Below, in pieces: positions 4,346 through 6,404 of a stretch of DNA of 6,404 bases. The stretch is from Candidatus Spechtiibacteriota bacterium (GTDB taxonomy: Bacteria; Patescibacteriota; Minisyncoccia; Spechtbacterales; HO2-43-30), in assembly GCA_016177905.1 (NCBI GenBank), contig JACOUK010000073.1, positions 1 to 6,404 on the forward strand, given 5' to 3'. Numbering within the stretch: the first letter of the stretch is position 1; every line of letters starts with the position of its first letter. The notes beneath the pieces were generated by a model. That model ran no database searches. It saw only the letters and a program-made list of their open reading frames with translations, and was not told the origin of the DNA. A program made the position numbers and the translations under genes.

Positions 4346-5451
4346 GGGAGATTATTCTAAAGAGTTTTTATTTCTTTTCCGGAGCATTCCTGATCACTGT
4401 TCTTTTTTCTCCTTGTCTGATTGCGCTCCTCAAAAAATTCGGTATTGTGCGAAAAGACGAAAGAGATTTTTCTTCCTTAATCGCGACTCGCAAAGAAAAG
4501 GTGGGCACTCCCATATTTGGTGGTATAATAATAGTAGGAGTAATAACCATTCTCACACTTCTGTATAACTGGCATCGGGAAACGACTTTTGTGCCTCTCG
4601 GAGTCCTGTGGCTCGCGGCGATTCTTGGCGGAGCAGATGATCTTCTGAACATTTTTTATACGAAAGAACGTCACCCCCGGACTCTTGGGCGAATCGCGCG
4701 GCTCATCAGAGTGCATAAAAACATCGGGAAACGAATGTGGTATGCGGTTTCCTTTCCATGGCAGGCGTATAAACGATTTTTTTATCTTCTCGGATCGCAT
4801 CCGGGATCGGGAGTGCAGGCGCATGAAAAAATTATTATCCAGTTCGCTATCGGCGCCATTGTTGCTTGGTGGCTTTCCTTCAAACTCAATTGGACTGAAG
4901 TGTGGATTCCGTGGTTTGGGCATGTAGATTTCGGGTTTTGGATTATTCCCATCATTGTGTTCCTTGTGATATGTATGGCAAACGCGGTGAACATTACCGA
5001 TGGCATCGACGGCCTTTCCGCAGGGACTCTTCTTATTTCGTATAGCGCATTTTTTCTTATAGCCCTTGAGCAGAAGAGCCTGCATATTTCGCTTCTTACC
5101 GCAACAGTCGTGGGGGCGCTCGGCGGATATTTGCTTTTCAATATTAAACCGGCAAAATATCAGATGGGGGATGTAGGATCCCTCGGAATGGGAGTTTTAC
5201 TCGCGACAATTGCCTTTGCGCTTGATAGACCCATACTTTTGCCGATTATCGGAATGGTATTTATCGCAGAAATTCTTTCGGTCGTGCTTCAGACAGTCTG
5301 GAAAGTAATGTTCGGAAAGCGGCTTTTCAAAATGGCTCCGCTCCATCATCACTTTGAAATTGCGGGAAAGGAGGAATCGAGTATTGTGATGTATGCGTGG
5401 ACATTCGCGGCGCTATTCGCAATTTTTGGAATTTGGTTAAGTTTTCAATAA
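4339..5451 (+). CDS. mraY: Phospho-N-acetylmuramoyl-pentapeptide-transferase
   Basis: Integral membrane enzyme that transfers phospho-MurNAc-pentapeptide from UDP to undecaprenyl phosphate, forming lipid I, the first membrane step of peptidoglycan synthesis. The 370-residue product shows the family's signatures: KVGTPIFGG (54-62), the DD pair (Asp100-Asp101), NAVNITDGIDGLSAG (215-229, with Asp221 and Asp224), PAKYQMGDVGSLGMG (271-285, Asp278), EILSVVLQ (311-318) and the MAPLHHHFE histidine motif (332-340), with about ten hydrophobic membrane segments. Between the DD pair and the GVQAHEKIIIQ segment there is a basic insertion (about 104-157) that longer-known MraY proteins such as E. coli (360 aa) lack in this form; total length is preserved by shorter segments elsewhere. 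The ATG lies 7 nt inside the peptidase gene with no Shine-Dalgarno, indicating translational coupling. WecA-type paralogues lack the HHH motif, so MraY is a firm call. Confidence 0.95.
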   Translation: MVGEIILKSFYFFSGAFLITVLFSPCLIALLKKFGIVRKDERDFSSLIATRKEKVGTPIFGGIIIVGVITILTLLYNWHRETTFVPLGVLWLAAILGGADDLLNIFYTKERHPRTLGRIARLIRVHKNIGKRMWYAVSFPWQAYKRFFYLLGSHPGSGVQAHEKIIIQFAIGAIVAWWLSFKLNWTEVWIPWFGHVDFGFWIIPIIVFLVICMANAVNITDGIDGLSAGTLLISYSAFFLIALEQKSLHISLLTATVVGALGGYLLFNIKPAKYQMGDVGSLGMGVLLATIAFALDRPILLPIIGMVFIAEILSVVLQTVWKVMFGKRLFKMAPLHHHFEIAGKEESSIVMYAWTFAALFAIFGIWLSFQ

Positions 5452-5452
5452 T

Positions 5453-6404
5453 ATGCTTATTAAAAAAGGCACTATCATAGATGGTTCCGGAAAAGAACGC
5501 TTTAAGGGTGATATTCGCATCGAAGGCGATACGATAAAAGAGATCGGCATCGTGAGCGCGCGAAAAAATGAACTTACCATAGATGCGACGGGTTATTTCG
5601 TGACGCCCGGTTTTATCGACATCATCAATCGTTCTGATATTCATTTTTCACTTTTTGTCCGTTCGGATCTTCGAAGCCTTCTCAAACAGGGCATCACCAC
5701 GATTCTCGGGGGAAATTGCGGAGCGTCACTCGCGCCACTTTCGGGAATAGAGGCTTTGAAGGCGATTCAAAAATGGCATACACTTTCCGGGGTCAATATA
5801 AATTGGGCGACGACCGGAGAATTTCTCGATGAACTTACGCGGCACCGCTTGAGCATTAATTTTGGAACCCTCACAGGGCATGCCACCCTCCGAAGAGGAA
5901 CTGTGGGCGAGAAGTTTCAAAAACTTGCGTATACGGAATTAAAAAAAATGGAATATCTCCTCGAGCAGTCCCTCGAGGAGGGATCTTTTGGATTCTCGGC
6001 TGGCCTCGCCTACGCTCATGAAAGAGTTGCCGACATTTCAGAGGTGAAACGGCTTTTAAAAATTGTGCAGAAAAAAAATCGATTGTGGACCGTGCATCTC
6101 CGCAACGAAGATAGAGACCTTCTTCCCGCGCTCAATGAAATAGTTACCCTCGCGCGTGAAGTCGGGATTCGTTCGCACATTTCGCATATAAAAGCTCTTG
6201 GCAAGGATGCCTGGGGTGAATTTCCAAAAAGTCTCGAGATGTTGAACGCGGCGAAAGAGTCGGGCGTGAATATAAACTTTGATCTTTATCCGTACGACCG
6301 AACCGCGACGGTTCTCTATCTTCTTTTGCCAGAATGGGCAACGGCTGGAGGGCGATTGGAGGTTTTAAAGAGACTTGGCGATCGCGTGGCGCGAAAAAAG
6401 ATCA
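5453..6404 (+). CDS. D-aminoacylase-type amidohydrolase, 3' end outside window
   Basis: Predicted N-acyl-D-amino-acid deacylase of the amidohydrolase superfamily; 317 residues are visible and the gene continues past the window edge. Order of signals: beta-sandwich start (MLIKKGTIIDGSGKERFKGD), TPGFID (51-56), GGNCGASLAPL (86-96) with the bridging metal ligand Cys89, TVHLRNE (213-219) with His215, and ISHIKALG (243-250) with His245. These match the Cys and two His that hold the tightly bound zinc in D-aminoacylase. The HxH pair that should follow GFID is replaced by Ile58 and Arg60. The usual catalytic Asp would lie beyond the window. ATG 5453 comes one base after the mraY TAA, without a Shine-Dalgarno, so translation should depend on reinitiation. 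Next to mraY, a role in recycling D-amino acids from wall peptides is plausible. A D-glutamate deacylase or other amidohydrolase is possible. Confidence 0.8.
   Translation, partial: MLIKKGTIIDGSGKERFKGDIRIEGDTIKEIGIVSARKNELTIDATGYFVTPGFIDIINRSDIHFSLFVRSDLRSLLKQGITTILGGNCGASLAPLSGIEALKAIQKWHTLSGVNINWATTGEFLDELTRHRLSINFGTLTGHATLRRGTVGEKFQKLAYTELKKMEYLLEQSLEEGSFGFSAGLAYAHERVADISEVKRLLKIVQKKNRLWTVHLRNEDRDLLPALNEIVTLAREVGIRSHISHIKALGKDAWGEFPKSLEMLNAAKESGVNINFDLYPYDRTATVLYLLLPEWATAGGRLEVLKRLGDRVARKKI
5957..5980. repeat. Intragenic 9-bp inverted repeat in the amidohydrolase gene
   Basis: CTCCTCGAG (5957-5965) and CTCGAGGAG (5972-5980) pair perfectly around a 6-nt loop. The stem encodes the Leu-Leu-Glu and Leu-Glu-Glu parts of one helix, so similar codons on both arms explain part of it. 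No T run follows. Confidence 0.5.

Noticed and set aside
4477..5085. 202-codon open frame on the minus strand opposite mraY
   Set aside because: Antisense shadow of a clear mraY; Lys/Arg/Pro-rich, no motif and no ribosome-binding site.
19..6404. Alternative genetic code with TGA read as an amino acid
   Set aside because: All recognised genes are open with the standard code, and TGA serves as the true stop of the ATP-grasp gene at the ATGA overlap.

Overview
The window reads as bacterial chromosome with compact, tightly packed genes and standard genetic code (no in-frame TGA has to be read through). Divergent versions of core enzymes, short spacers and overlapping start/stop codons suggest a small-genome lineage such as the Candidate Phyla Radiation/Patescibacteria. 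That placement is an inference from style and from the look of the MraY and ATP-grasp proteins, not a demonstrated assignment.

Layout. (1) Positions 19-1233, minus strand: a divergent PurM (AIR synthase) homologue of the purine pathway. (2) Positions 1234-2327: about 1.1 kb with no large gene. It holds an orphan terminator (1317-1340), a sigma-70 promoter matching consensus at both hexamers with a 17-nt spacer and an extended -10 (1370-1398), three small ORFs each with a strong Shine-Dalgarno site (31, 71 and 45 codons), several RNA hairpins, and a strong intrinsic terminator (2179-2241). I read this as one short transcription unit of unknown function. (3) Positions 2328-6404, plus strand: four genes joined head to tail with overlaps or a 1-nt gap: an ATP-grasp ligase, an NlpC/P60-like cysteine peptidase, MraY, and a D-aminoacylase-type amidohydrolase that runs off the window.

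How the genes fit. MraY makes lipid I and anchors the third block in peptidoglycan synthesis. The ATP-grasp enzyme (amide-bond former) and the papain-like peptidase (amide-bond breaker) share an ATGA junction, so they probably act on the same peptide, plausibly a cell-wall peptide or its precursor. The amidohydrolase would release or recycle N-acyl-D-amino acids, which also fits wall turnover. None of the four has a clear Shine-Dalgarno site, in sharp contrast to the small-ORF unit just upstream.

Most worth a second look: the strongly expressed-looking small-ORF/structured-RNA unit; the ligase-peptidase pair attached to mraY; a cytoplasmic-loop insertion in MraY; and the lost HxH metal motif in the amidohydrolase.
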